Origin: Spartobacteria bacterium
GTDB lineage: Bacteria > Verrucomicrobiota > Kiritimatiellia > RZYC01
Direction: 5' to 3'
Assembly: GCA_009930475.1 (NCBI GenBank)
Contig: RZYC01000026.1
Location: forward strand, 1-46,092
DNA: 46,092 bases
In this document: positions 24,814 through 33,975 of the stretch, piece after piece
How the letters are laid out: each line of letters opens with the position of its first letter
Numbering within the stretch: the stretch's first letter is position 1
Translations under genes and position numbers: made by a program
The notes under the pieces: model-generated
What the model saw: the letters and a program-made list of their open reading frames with translations, nothing else
Told to the model about the DNA's origin: nothing
The model's database searches: none

Positions 24814-26724
24814 ATGAGTCTTATCGCAAAAATTGGAAGAACCACAATCAAGGTACGCATCCTGATCTGGTCTCTCTACCTTTTTCTCGTTGTGGGTGCT
24901 GCGACCATGGTTTATCCCTTTTTGCTGATGCTGGCAGGAAGCATGAAAAGCGGAGTGGATCAGCACGAATCCCAGATTATCCCCTCTTTTCTAACCAGTG
25001 AAGCCGCCCTTATCCGAAAATATGCGGAGGGCTTTTTTAATGAGTCGCTGAACATGGCTCGGATACTGACAGGCACATCTTTTTCTTCGTTCCGCGATTA
25101 TCCCGTTACACCTGTTAACGGAAAATGGCTGGAGACCTGGCAAACGTTTCTAGAAGCACAGCACACGGAATGGCCGGAATGGTATAGCGAACTAAGCTTT
25201 ATGTACACGCCCGTCAGTCGTGGTGTGCTGCCTGAAAATTTGCAGCGTTTTAAACGAGTTCTCAGTCAGCACCATCCTAGCATTCAATCGCTGAACCAGG
25301 TCATGCACACGGATTACCCCACCTGGAATAGTTTTTTCATCATTCCCCGCAATGCATTGGCTCGCAATGAAAACCCGGAGTCGTCACCCATCGCAACGGC
25401 ATACAATGCATTCAAGCGGTCGTGCGCGGCGTCTGAAAAGTATTACTTCTGTGTGAAAGGTTATTTTTCGCAGATGTATCTACGAGCACAATACGCCCGC
25501 AATATTGATTTGTTCAATGAGGTGCACGAGACGGATTTTGCCTCTTTTTCGGAAGTGCTTCCTCCGTCGAACTATGCGGAGTGTCCTGCGTTTTTGCAGG
25601 AGGACTGGGCTTTTTTTGTGCGCAATATATTGAATATCTATTTTATCAGCGCATCGAAGAAAGCCCTGCCGTCCTATCATTCCTTTCTGGAAGATAAGTA
25701 CGGCGATATAGATACGCTCAATGAATTATACACAAGCGACTACCGGTCTTTTTCTACCATCCCTCTGCCGGACACAAAACAGCTCTCCGGCGGGCTGGCG
25801 TTATCGGACTGGGATCAGTTCATTCATGGCTGGACTCATCCCGTTTCAATGAAATGGCACGGTATTCAGCTGGAACATCTGATGCTCCGAGCTCCGGATT
25901 ACGACTTCACGACATGGCTGCAATCTCGCTGGGGTACCATCAGCAACATGAATACGGCTCTCAGCACCTCATTTAAGAACTGGAACGAGGTCATACCCCC
26001 ACAGCGCGAGGCGATCCAGCATCGGGTCGAAATGCAGCACAAATCCATTCGCTGGATGTTCATCCGTCGTAACTACGGAAGTGTTTCTGACTATATTCTG
26101 CTGCATGGAAAGGCGTTAAAAAATACTATGATCTATTGCGGACTGGCAATCCTGCTGTCGTTGATCGTCAATCCTCTGGCGGCCTATGCGCTCAGCCGGT
26201 TTAAGCCGCCGTCCACTTACATCTGGCTGTTATGCATGATGATGACCATGTCCTTTCCTCCGATGGTCACGCAAATCCCGTCATTCCTTATGCTTCGCAA
26301 TTTTAATTTACTCAACACATTCTGGGCATTGATTCTACCGGGAATGGCCAACGGGTTTTCTATCTTTCTGCTCAAAGGTTTTTTCGATTCACTTCCGCAG
26401 GATCTCTACGATGCCGCTGCAATTGACGGGGCAGACGAATGCCGTATTTTCTGGAACATTACCATGAGCTTGAGCCAGCCGATTTTGGCAGTGATTGCAT
26501 TGAATGCCTTCACACTGGCGTACAGCAATTTTATGATGGCACTGCTCATCTGCCAGGATCAGAATATGTGGACGATTATGCCCTGGCTCTACCAGCTGCA
26601 ACAAAACAGCGGACCTGGAATTGTTTTCGCATCGCTCATCATCTCTGCGGTGCCTACGTTTCTGGTTTTTGTCTTTTGTCAAAATATTATCATGCGCGGA
26701 ATCGTTGTTCCTGTAGAAAAATGA
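24814..26724 (+). CDS. MalG-type sugar ABC transporter permease with a large repeat-bearing extracytoplasmic insert
   Basis: An inner-membrane permease of 636 residues; typical MalG-type proteins have about 280. The first membrane helix (about 16-40) matches the MalG N-terminus. The remaining helices lie after residue 437, with the EAA loop LPQDLYDAAAIDGADECRIFW (about 527-547, split by the conserved Gly) that contacts the ATPase. Between them, residues about 45-435 form an insert with five degenerate copies of a 30-residue motif of the type FL..KYG.I..LN....T.Y.SF..I.P (about 74-100, 148-178, 222-251, 291-319, 368-396). The motif resembles a segment of GH42-type glycosidases. Start at 24814 is chosen since the upstream part would add an unlikely leader. 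No partner permease, binding protein or ATPase is adjacent. Confidence 0.85.
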   Translation: MSLIAKIGRTTIKVRILIWSLYLFLVVGAATMVYPFLLMLAGSMKSGVDQHESQIIPSFLTSEAALIRKYAEGFFNESLNMARILTGTSFSSFRDYPVTPVNGKWLETWQTFLEAQHTEWPEWYSELSFMYTPVSRGVLPENLQRFKRVLSQHHPSIQSLNQVMHTDYPTWNSFFIIPRNALARNENPESSPIATAYNAFKRSCAASEKYYFCVKGYFSQMYLRAQYARNIDLFNEVHETDFASFSEVLPPSNYAECPAFLQEDWAFFVRNILNIYFISASKKALPSYHSFLEDKYGDIDTLNELYTSDYRSFSTIPLPDTKQLSGGLALSDWDQFIHGWTHPVSMKWHGIQLEHLMLRAPDYDFTTWLQSRWGTISNMNTALSTSFKNWNEVIPPQREAIQHRVEMQHKSIRWMFIRRNYGSVSDYILLHGKALKNTMIYCGLAILLSLIVNPLAAYALSRFKPPSTYIWLLCMMMTMSFPPMVTQIPSFLMLRNFNLLNTFWALILPGMANGFSIFLLKGFFDSLPQDLYDAAAIDGADECRIFWNITMSLSQPILAVIALNAFTLAYSNFMMALLICQDQNMWTIMPWLYQLQQNSGPGIVFASLIISAVPTFLVFVFCQNIIMRGIVVPVEK

Positions 26725-26762
26725 TAGCGTTAATCCATCCTTGGTGTTAATGTCCTGACAGA

Positions 26763-29645
26763 ATGAATATGTCTAAATACAATCCTTTGATTCATAACAT
26801 CGTTCAGACCATCACTGCGCGAGTGTCCCTCTGTTTTTTCAATACCGCCATGATCAGGCGGATACTCATGGTCGTTCTGCTGTCGGCTTCTCCCGTTTTC
26901 GCAGAGCTTCCCGGCACCAGCACCGGTGCTCCGCCACCGGGCGTGCTGATATTAAATGGCCATCATTATGGGTTTCAGCGCACCGATGCCGAAATGAACA
27001 GCATGATTTCCACCCTGCGGTCAGCATATCAAGACCTCCCTGTATACGTGGAGTTTTTAGATGCAACACGCTATACATCCGGCGATTATATCGAAAATAT
27101 CACACAGCTCATTCGGTCAAAATATATCGACCGCCCCATCAATGTGCTTGCAGCAACAGACAATATTGCACTGGATTATGCCATAAACAACAGAGCCGGA
27201 CTTGCTCCGGGAGCTGCTATCGTCTTTTGCGGCATCAGCGATTACACCGAGGATGTACTTTATGGTGCGGCACGTATTACAGGTGTGCTCAAAGAGTCGG
27301 CGATCCTGCTCACATTGGATACAGCGCGGGAACTGCTGCCGGCGTATACTAATGTCTTTGTTTTTCATGATTTCACCTCGGACGGACTCATTTTTCGCAA
27401 AAAAATACGCCAGACCATCAGTGCCTTTCAGAACAAAATGCATTTCACACTGCCGGACAACAAGCCCATAGAAACTCTGTGCAGCAAACTCAGCGACTTA
27501 CCGCCGAACACACTGGTGTTTCTAGGAAACTACAATGCGGATAGCGACGGACGTGTCTTCGATGACGCCACCGTATCGCGGCTGCTTCTGCAGTGTACCG
27601 ACGCGCCCATTCTGGTCATAGATGAAACAAGACTGGCCAACGGCATTATCGGCGGCTATTTATCCTCGGCAAGCAAACTGGGCACCATCGCCGCCGAACA
27701 GATCATTCAGGTTCTCAACGGAACACCCCCGGAATCCATGCCGTTTGAGCAGGAGGAACCGTCCGCATTCACCATTAATTATGACGCCCTCAAGCAGTTC
27801 AATATATCTCAGCAGTCTCTACCCCCTAATTCTATTATCCGCAATCGCCCCGTCACCTTTTACGAGGAAAACACGACACTGATCTGGTCTGTCAGCATGG
27901 TTATTATTGTCCTGACAGGACTAATTATTTATCTGGTCATATCGGTTCATACGCGGAGGCGCATTGCCGGCGAATTGTTCCATCATAAAAATAATCTGGA
28001 AGGCATCGTGCGGGAACGAACCGAAGCACTGGAACTAGCCAATCAATATAAATCCCAGTTTTTAGCCAACATTTCGCATGAAATGCGCACCCCGCTGAAT
28101 GCCATCATCGGATTCTCTGAGATCATCATTCATGCCGATTCGATTTACATCGCGCACCAACAGGCTGAAACCATCCTGAATGAATCCGAAATTATGATTC
28201 TTATCATTAATCAGCTGCTGGATCATGCCAAAATCGAATCCGGAAAATTTGAGCTTGAGACGGAAGTATTTGATCTGCACCAGACCATCGAAAACATCGG
28301 CAGTACATTTCTCCAGCACGCTCAAAAAAAGGGCTTGGAGTTTTATACTATATACTCCAACACACCACAGCTGCTTGTGGGTGACGCACTGCGTCTGCGT
28401 CAAATCCTCGTGAATCTTGTATCGAATGCCATTAAATTCACCCAGACAGGGAGTGTATCAATTGCTGCACGCCGTATTACGGTAAACGACAAAACGGCCA
28501 AGCTTCGTTTCATTGTTCAGGATACCGGCATAGGCATTCCGCAGAATAAAATCAAAAAACTCTTCGACAGCTTTACGCAGGTAGATGGCTCAACGACGCG
28601 CAAATATGGGGGAACCGGTCTCGGAACAACCATCGCGTCGGATCTGGTTCGTATGATGGGCGGACAACTCGCCGTTGAAAGCGAACCCGGCAAGGGCAGC
28701 ACCTTCTGGTTCGATATAAAACTGCCAATCGCCCACGATGTGGATCCTTCGCAAATCATCGAACTCAACGCATCAAGCATTGAACTGGCGGATCTCAATC
28801 TCAATACAAACCGGTCTGTTCTTATTGTAGACGACTATCCCACAAACAGACAGGTGGCCTGCATGCATCTGCAAAGTGCAGGGTACGAAGTGCGTCTGGC
28901 TAATAACGGACAAGAAGCATTGACCATATGCAGCGAAGAACGATTCGATCTCATTTTAATGGATATCCAGATGCCCGTTATGGACGGCTATGAGGCTTCG
29001 CGACAAATTCGCAAAGGCGGGACGCTGAACACCACCACGCCCATTGTAGCCCTCAGCGCCCATGGCATTGTGCACATCCAAAAACAATGCGAGGCCGTCG
29101 GGATTAATGATATCATTACAAAACCCGTAAGACGCAATGCGTTATTGCAAAAGGTCGACAAATGGGCGTCAGCCTGTGCAGACATTCACCCCGCATTTGA
29201 AAATAAAACTGAGGTGGCAGAAACTCAGAAGCACAGCACAGCAGAGCTTCCCATCGATTACGACCAAGCACTGAAAGAATTCGAGTATCATGCCGAACTG
29301 CTGAATCCCGTCATCAAACAGTTCTGCGCCGATCTGCTACCGCAGCTCACCCTTATAGGGCAGTATTGCGATGATCATAATTTCGAAGCCATCCATCAGG
29401 ATGCGCATCGCATAAAAGGCGGAGCCGGCAATCTGATTGCCATGCCGCTCTATCGCGCGGCCATGCGGCTGGATGAACTGTCTAAACAGGCCGCACCCAA
29501 CGCCGACACCATTCGAGAACAGCTGCTGCTGGTCGAATTAGAAGCGGAAAAACTCATTGCTTTTATGGACAGGAAATCCATAATGCTCGCCCAGAATAGT
29601 GCTGAGGTAATGACCGATGTACCAGGCACGTCCACCCATGAATAA
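26763..29645 (+). CDS. Hybrid sensor histidine kinase with ABC-type binding-protein sensor, receiver and HPt domains
   Basis: A 960-residue membrane sensor. Signal/anchor (about 30-48), a periplasmic domain of the ABC_sub_bind type (about 58-350: a type I binding-protein fold in which GLAPGAAIVFCGIS and GGYLSSASKLGTIAAEQI are recognisable), a membrane helix (about 373-395), then a HisKA domain with phospho-acceptor His439 in NISHEMRTPLN. The ATPase domain has LVNLVSNAIKF, DTGIGI and GGTGLG boxes. A receiver domain follows with VDDYPTN and phospho-acceptor Asp734 in LMDIQMPVMDG, and a C-terminal HPt domain with His882 in AHRIKGGAGN. All relay residues are intact. No output regulator is adjacent. 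It starts 38 bases after the permease, so it may sense a sugar or other ligand of that transporter (inference). Confidence 0.93.
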   Translation: MNMSKYNPLIHNIVQTITARVSLCFFNTAMIRRILMVVLLSASPVFAELPGTSTGAPPPGVLILNGHHYGFQRTDAEMNSMISTLRSAYQDLPVYVEFLDATRYTSGDYIENITQLIRSKYIDRPINVLAATDNIALDYAINNRAGLAPGAAIVFCGISDYTEDVLYGAARITGVLKESAILLTLDTARELLPAYTNVFVFHDFTSDGLIFRKKIRQTISAFQNKMHFTLPDNKPIETLCSKLSDLPPNTLVFLGNYNADSDGRVFDDATVSRLLLQCTDAPILVIDETRLANGIIGGYLSSASKLGTIAAEQIIQVLNGTPPESMPFEQEEPSAFTINYDALKQFNISQQSLPPNSIIRNRPVTFYEENTTLIWSVSMVIIVLTGLIIYLVISVHTRRRIAGELFHHKNNLEGIVRERTEALELANQYKSQFLANISHEMRTPLNAIIGFSEIIIHADSIYIAHQQAETILNESEIMILIINQLLDHAKIESGKFELETEVFDLHQTIENIGSTFLQHAQKKGLEFYTIYSNTPQLLVGDALRLRQILVNLVSNAIKFTQTGSVSIAARRITVNDKTAKLRFIVQDTGIGIPQNKIKKLFDSFTQVDGSTTRKYGGTGLGTTIASDLVRMMGGQLAVESEPGKGSTFWFDIKLPIAHDVDPSQIIELNASSIELADLNLNTNRSVLIVDDYPTNRQVACMHLQSAGYEVRLANNGQEALTICSEERFDLILMDIQMPVMDGYEASRQIRKGGTLNTTTPIVALSAHGIVHIQKQCEAVGINDIITKPVRRNALLQKVDKWASACADIHPAFENKTEVAETQKHSTAELPIDYDQALKEFEYHAELLNPVIKQFCADLLPQLTLIGQYCDDHNFEAIHQDAHRIKGGAGNLIAMPLYRAAMRLDELSKQAAPNADTIREQLLLVELEAEKLIAFMDRKSIMLAQNSAEVMTDVPGTSTHE

Positions 29646-29656
29646 GGATTGAAGCG

Positions 29657-29944
29657 ATGATTAAACATATTGTTTTCTGGCGATTGAAAAATACAGCTGA
29701 CGGATCCGGTGAAAAGATAAAGGAACAGCTGGAAAACCTGCGCGGAAAAATCGACGGCCTGATCGATATCGAGGTAGGTATGGATTTGAGCAAAACGCCC
29801 GCATCCTACGACCTCGCACTCTATTCCACCTGCCACTCGCCGGAAGCACTTGAAGCCTACCAGAATCATCCGCTGCATGTGGCTGTTAAGCAGTTCATTG
29901 CCACAGCCGTTACAGAACGCGTTGTCGTCGATTACGAGGTGTAA
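29657..29944 (+). CDS. Dabb (stress-responsive A/B-barrel) domain protein
   Basis: A 95-residue cytoplasmic protein made of a single dimeric alpha/beta-barrel domain. Family signs are the initial MIKHIVFWRLK strand with its conserved His, the LE.L..KI.GL..IEVG segment, DLALYSTCHSPEAL, and the closing EAYQNHPLHVAV. Proteins of this family have varied or unknown roles. It starts 11 bases after the hybrid kinase and ends 2 bases before panC, so the three are likely one transcript. Confidence 0.9.
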   Translation: MIKHIVFWRLKNTADGSGEKIKEQLENLRGKIDGLIDIEVGMDLSKTPASYDLALYSTCHSPEALEAYQNHPLHVAVKQFIATAVTERVVVDYEV

Positions 29945-29946
29945 CT

Positions 29947-30789
29947 ATGGATATTTTATCGACGGTTCAGACGATGCGGAAGTGGCGAAGGTCGATTCCC
30001 CGCGATGAAACCGTGGCATTCGTCCCCACGATGGGTTATCTGCACTCAGGACATATGTCATTGGTGGACATTGCAAAACGTAACGCAGACCATGTCGTTG
30101 TAAGTATCTTTGTTAACCCCACCCAGTTCGGCCCCAATGAGGATCTGACGACCTATCCCAGAGATTTCGCCCATGACGAACATTTATGCAGGGAACGCCA
30201 GGTTACGGCCATATTCTATCCAACCAGTGACGAAATGTATGGTTCCGGATCATCTGTCTTTGTGGACGAATCCACTTTGTCAAAATCTCTGTGCGGTGCC
30301 AGTCGGCCTGCTCACTTTTGCGGGGTACTGACCGTTGTATCAAAATTATTCAATATCGTGCAGCCCGACTGTGCTGTTTTTGGACAAAAAGACGCACAAC
30401 AGCTTCGCTGTATCCAGCAATTGGTTGCCGATTTAAATTTCCCCATAGAAATCCTGCACGGCCCCATTGTACGTGAGCAGGACGGCTTGGCCATGAGTTC
30501 TCGAAATGTTTACCTGACCGACGAACAGCGAGGACAGGCTCCTGCATTAAACCATGCACTCACTCAGGCAGAATCCCTCTATAAAGACGGAAATAATGAT
30601 GCCGCACAGCTTCGACAGCATATTAAACGCATGATTGAAACGGACGCACCGCTGGCAAAAGTCGATTACATTAAATCCGTGGATTGGAACACGTTTGCCG
30701 AAACAGATGTAATTAACGGGCCGGTACTCATTGCATTGGCCGCCTGCTTCGGTTCGACGCGTCTCATTGATAACATCCTGCTGGGCTAG
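29947..30789 (+). CDS. panC: Pantothenate synthetase
   Basis: Joins pantoate and beta-alanine with ATP to make pantothenate, the precursor of coenzyme A. The 280-residue length is normal. The ATP-binding HxGH variant lies in PTMGYLHSGHMSL; other conserved blocks are VSIFVNPTQFGPNEDL, YPRD, the pantoate site FCGVLTVVSKLFNIVQPD, FGQKDAQQL and the KMSKS-like SSRNVYL. A GAGGTG ribosome site precedes the ATG. In most bacteria panC sits with panB or panD; here its neighbours are a Dabb gene and a sensor kinase. coaE, the last enzyme of the same pathway, is elsewhere in the window. Confidence 0.97.
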   Translation: MDILSTVQTMRKWRRSIPRDETVAFVPTMGYLHSGHMSLVDIAKRNADHVVVSIFVNPTQFGPNEDLTTYPRDFAHDEHLCRERQVTAIFYPTSDEMYGSGSSVFVDESTLSKSLCGASRPAHFCGVLTVVSKLFNIVQPDCAVFGQKDAQQLRCIQQLVADLNFPIEILHGPIVREQDGLAMSSRNVYLTDEQRGQAPALNHALTQAESLYKDGNNDAAQLRQHIKRMIETDAPLAKVDYIKSVDWNTFAETDVINGPVLIALAACFGSTRLIDNILLG

Positions 30790-30831
30790 GCACATTCTTT
30801 CACAATACTGTTCATTTGGCCAAAACTAGGC

Positions 30832-30883
30832 TTGCTTACTGATTTTCTCTACCTTAAATTATCGAACGTGATCGTTAATAACG
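30832..30883 (+). promoter_or_regulatory. Possible promoter and dyad upstream of the LpoB-like gene
   Basis: TTGCTT (30832-30837) and TAAATT (30855-30860) are 17 bases apart. Just downstream lies a perfect 11-base dyad CGTTA-A-TAACG (30873-30883), which could be an operator. A strong AAGGAG stands 9 bases before the ATG at 30908. Confidence 0.35.
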
Positions 30884-30907
30884 TTTCCGACTCAAGGAGT
30901 ACTGTTC

Positions 30908-31531
30908 ATGAAAAAAATTATTTGTCGAAGTTTTATGATTGCCGGCATGCTGGCTGTTGTTCTGTTCACCAATGGTTGCGCCGCTTTTAGAACGGATGTT
31001 GCCGATGTAAATGTGGATCAGATGGGTCACATGGATGCCGATTATGATGCAACGGATATGCGCAAAATCACCCAGTCGGTGGTCAACCAAATGCTGGCAA
31101 GCCCATGGCTTAATAATGCAAGTACAATTCCTGTCCTGATGGATGCCGGCGTGGAAAATCGCACGAGCAATTACGTCGACACGAAAAATTTAACAGACCG
31201 TATGCGCACGTCTTTAATTCAGAGCGGCAGGGTTCAGTTCATCAATGCTTCTCGCCGTGACCAGCTGCTTAAAGAACAGGGCTATCAGGCGGCCAATGCC
31301 GATCCTGCAACAGCCGCTGCTATTGGACGTCAAATTGGCGCAGGCTACATGCTCAGCGGATCGCTAACGGAGATGAAGTCTGAAACGGGACGGCAGGTTC
31401 GGGTTTCCCGCACTGAAATGCAGTATTACAAGCTGACCATTGAGGTCACCGATCTCACATCTGGTGTGATCGTCTGGACCACCGAAGAAGAGTTTGCCCG
31501 CAAAGCGCGTCAGCCCCTCATTGGTTGGTAA
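30908..31531 (+). CDS. LpoB-type lipoprotein, penicillin-binding protein activator
   Basis: An outer-membrane lipoprotein of 207 residues. Signal peptide with lipobox TNGC (Cys23); short linker; then the LpoB alpha/beta domain. Clear family stretches are MRKITQSVVNQMLASPW (about 55-71), IPVLMDAGVENRTSNYVDTKNL and SRRDQLLKEQGYQ, then IGRQIGAGYMLSGSLTEM and LTIEVTDLTSGVIVWT split by the final strands. In E. coli LpoB reaches through the wall to stimulate PBP1B. The linker here is much shorter than in E. coli, as in many other phyla. It precedes a COG3014-like lipoprotein gene by 6 bases, a pairing I recall from other genomes. Confidence 0.9.
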   Translation: MKKIICRSFMIAGMLAVVLFTNGCAAFRTDVADVNVDQMGHMDADYDATDMRKITQSVVNQMLASPWLNNASTIPVLMDAGVENRTSNYVDTKNLTDRMRTSLIQSGRVQFINASRRDQLLKEQGYQAANADPATAAAIGRQIGAGYMLSGSLTEMKSETGRQVRVSRTEMQYYKLTIEVTDLTSGVIVWTTEEEFARKARQPLIGW

Positions 31532-31537
31532 TTCTAG

Positions 31538-32710
31538 ATGGGACACCTATTCCCTCGGGTTACAGAGATAATCTCTTCCGATTTTGCACGGACAGGAGCA
31601 GCAGTGCTCCTGTCCTGCTTCTTGTTTTCTGGATGTGCAACATCGGAATTTGATGCAGCAAGAGCGCATTTCTATGCCGGCGAACTTACATTGGCCGAGC
31701 AAAGCATCGACGAATCAGATCACAGTACACTCAATGATGTGCTCTATCTTATGGAGCGAGGCACCATTCTTCAGGTGGCTGGTCGCTATGAAGACAGTGC
31801 CGATAACTTTATTGATGCCGCTGATAAACTTCAGAAACTGGACACGTACAGTATCAGCAAAGGAGCCGAAAGCCTGCTTGTAAACGACAATGTTCAGCCC
31901 TATGTTTCCATCCCCTTTGAAAAGGCAATGCTGCACAATCTCACGGCGCTCGATCATTTCGCCGTCGGCAACTGGATGAATGCAGGGGTGGAAGCCCGCC
32001 GTCTTGTCAGTCTGCAATCAGATGAAAAGCGGGGTGATTTCCCCGATGACGCATTTAGCCGTTATATTGCCGGTTTTGCCTTCCAGCTCACCGATGATCC
32101 TTCAAATGCGGCCATTCAATACCGCAAAGCCAACGAACTCATTGCCACGGGCAGTATTATTGAGACCACGGGCTGCTGGTCGAATTCTCCCGGAATGAAA
32201 AACGATAACATGCTGCACCTCTTTATCATGCTTGGCAGATCACCCACTGGATCACAGCTGATGAACGGATCCTATATCCCCAGTGCATCGCCTTATGCAG
32301 ATGTATTGATCAACGGAAAAAAAGTGGGCAGAAGCTATCTGCTTACAGATATCGCCAAAATAGCTTATGAAAATGAGAGTGAACTGGCCGTTATCCGGGC
32401 CGCAAAATCCGCAGCACGTATTGCCGCCAAAGAAGGAGTGGCTCAAGCACTGGAATCCGGAACAGGGAATGATGCGGTTGGAGATGTTGCCCGTATCATT
32501 CTGTTCGGCTTACTCAACGATCAGGATACAAGACGATGGGAGACGCTTCCCCGTTTTATTCAGCTGGCTACAGTACCATGTCCGGATACGCTTGACAGTA
32601 TTCAGCTGGTCATCCATGGCGGCTATCAGGGGACAAAAACAGTGAATATAACCCGCCCCATAACGCACAGGTCAAAAACATTTTTCTCCATGTACAGAGA
32701 TATTCCCTAA
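31538..32710 (+). CDS. COG3014-like lipoprotein with TPR-type repeats
   Basis: A 390-residue lipoprotein. The signal region is long (lipobox FSGC, Cys about 33), followed by TPR-like helices: FDAARAHFYAGELTLAEQSI, VLYLMERGTILQVAGRYEDS and, later, AAIQYRKANELIA (about 38-205). The second half (about 225-390) contains NGKKVGRSYLLTDIAKIAYENE and AARIAAKEGVAQAL, typical of the COG3014 family. The function of that family is not known. It begins 6 bases after the LpoB-like gene, suggesting the two lipoproteins act together in wall synthesis. A strong hairpin lies inside its signal-peptide codons, which makes the exact start uncertain; a GTG at 31603 would give a compact signal peptide ending in the same lipobox. 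Confidence 0.72.
   Translation: MGHLFPRVTEIISSDFARTGAAVLLSCFLFSGCATSEFDAARAHFYAGELTLAEQSIDESDHSTLNDVLYLMERGTILQVAGRYEDSADNFIDAADKLQKLDTYSISKGAESLLVNDNVQPYVSIPFEKAMLHNLTALDHFAVGNWMNAGVEARRLVSLQSDEKRGDFPDDAFSRYIAGFAFQLTDDPSNAAIQYRKANELIATGSIIETTGCWSNSPGMKNDNMLHLFIMLGRSPTGSQLMNGSYIPSASPYADVLINGKKVGRSYLLTDIAKIAYENESELAVIRAAKSAARIAAKEGVAQALESGTGNDAVGDVARIILFGLLNDQDTRRWETLPRFIQLATVPCPDTLDSIQLVIHGGYQGTKTVNITRPITHRSKTFFSMYRDIP
31590..31615 (+). other. Strong stem-loop at the start of the COG3014-like gene
   Basis: GGACAGGAGCA and TGCTCCTGTCC form a perfect 11-bp stem around the loop GCAG. A smaller dyad AGAGAT-A-ATCTCT lies just before it (31564-31576). Both are within the first 30 codons of the reading frame. 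This could control translation or act as an attenuator between the two lipoprotein genes. Confidence 0.6.
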
Positions 32711-32854
32711 TTGATACGGGTGCCAAGCACTACCACTCAACCAGCTCTCTATGTATTACTGAATTCGTGGCTTTGATGTATGTTATTTTTTCGGCAGGCG
32801 AGGCTGAAGTCTTCTTAATGACCGGATAATGGGCGGAAAAACAAAGGAATAAAA

Positions 32855-33349
32855 ATGTGTCGATGGGTAAAAACGATGAAACGATGTGAAGCCACCATGA
32901 AAATGCGTCGTTTAAGCCTGTTTTCATATCGTAAGCGTTTCGTAAGAGGTGTGTTGTTCCTGTTTCTTATTGTTCCAGCCGCGATTGCCGCGTCGTTGCA
33001 GGTGACGGTGGAGCATACCGCCAACCTCGAAGGGCATATTGCCATCGGATTGTACACAGACGAAGGGTTTCCAGAGGTTGATAAGGAATACCAGGGAGTC
33101 TATAGGGTGCCGACAGGAACCAACACCACGTACACGTTTCATGATTTACCCGTCGGCTGCTATGCTGTTGCAGTTTACCATGACAAAAATGACAATATGA
33201 GACTCGATAAAAATATATTCGGCATTCCACGCGAAGCATATGGTTTTTCTAATGGTGTAAAAGCTCGATTTAGCACTCCGAAATTCAAAGAAGCAGCTGT
33301 ACATGTTCAAAATGAGTCACATATCACAATCAGTATGACTCAAGAATAG
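32855..33349 (+). CDS. DUF2141 exported protein
   Basis: A 164-residue exported protein. After a basic leader and signal helix (about 28-46, ending PAAIAA) comes the DUF2141 beta-sandwich: LQVTVEHTANLEGHIAIGLY, YTFHDLPVGCYAVAVYHDKNDN and MRLDKNIFGIPREAYGFS with the family's D.N..LD....G.P.E..G.S pattern. The function is unknown. The start at 32855 has AAAGGAA nearby; an internal ATG at 32897 would give a more ordinary signal peptide. About 145 bases separate it from the preceding gene and show nothing else. Confidence 0.88.
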   Translation: MCRWVKTMKRCEATMKMRRLSLFSYRKRFVRGVLFLFLIVPAAIAASLQVTVEHTANLEGHIAIGLYTDEGFPEVDKEYQGVYRVPTGTNTTYTFHDLPVGCYAVAVYHDKNDNMRLDKNIFGIPREAYGFSNGVKARFSTPKFKEAAVHVQNESHITISMTQE

Positions 33350-33396
33350 TTGATTCAGCTCCAGGAGATCAGGTGTAACGTTAGTTGAAAGATGGG

Positions 33397-33975
33397 ATGA
33401 GTATGGATAGTAAAATAAAGATGCGGCACAGAAAAGGCGACCCGAAGGTTACCGTGGATTATTCCAAGGTGATTGACCGAGATCGTGCAAGGTATGAACT
33501 GTTGAAAGAGGTTAGTAATCAGTATGAGTGTTACTTTTTTGTCGATACCAAGTTGGGGAAAGCTTCTGATGAGATTTATGCTGGGAAATATAAATTAGGG
33601 CTGAAAAATGATCGAGAACATATTCTTGCTGAACTTGTTCAACAGGAGTATCCCTATATGATTCAAATGGATACACATCAGAGAATGATGTCTGTCATAA
33701 GCTTTCCAATAAACAGCGGCAAAAATATCACAGACGTTATTTTGGGAGTTCAAATCAAAAAAGGTCAATTGAGCCGCGCGTTGTTTGATCTGCTGATGTG
33801 CACATATGATGTTAATATTTTAGTGGATCCGACAGTCAGTTTTGAGAACCTGAAGGAAAAGTTTATGATCGGTGCTTTCAGACCTTACACCGAAACAACA
33901 CTGTTCAGGTATACCATTATCGATTCAAGAAAATTAATGCAATGGTACACTGATTATCCACTCGAATCCGGTTGA
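33397..33975 (+). CDS. Protein of unknown function (192 aa)
   Basis: I do not recognise this protein. It is soluble and mixed alpha/beta, with a basic N-terminus, no signal peptide and no membrane segment. Notable stretches are YECYFFVDTKLGKASDEIYAG split over a possible strand-turn, VILGVQIKKGQLSRALFDLL, and a C-terminal LFRYTIIDSRKLMQWY. The ATG at 33397 is preferred to the TTG at 33385 or ATG at 33403; none has a strong ribosome site. Its codon use appears more AT-rich than its neighbours, which could mean later arrival. It is flanked by the DUF2141 gene (47 bases) and the GH13 gene. Confidence 0.6.
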   Translation: MSMDSKIKMRHRKGDPKVTVDYSKVIDRDRARYELLKEVSNQYECYFFVDTKLGKASDEIYAGKYKLGLKNDREHILAELVQQEYPYMIQMDTHQRMMSVISFPINSGKNITDVILGVQIKKGQLSRALFDLLMCTYDVNILVDPTVSFENLKEKFMIGAFRPYTETTLFRYTIIDSRKLMQWYTDYPLESG

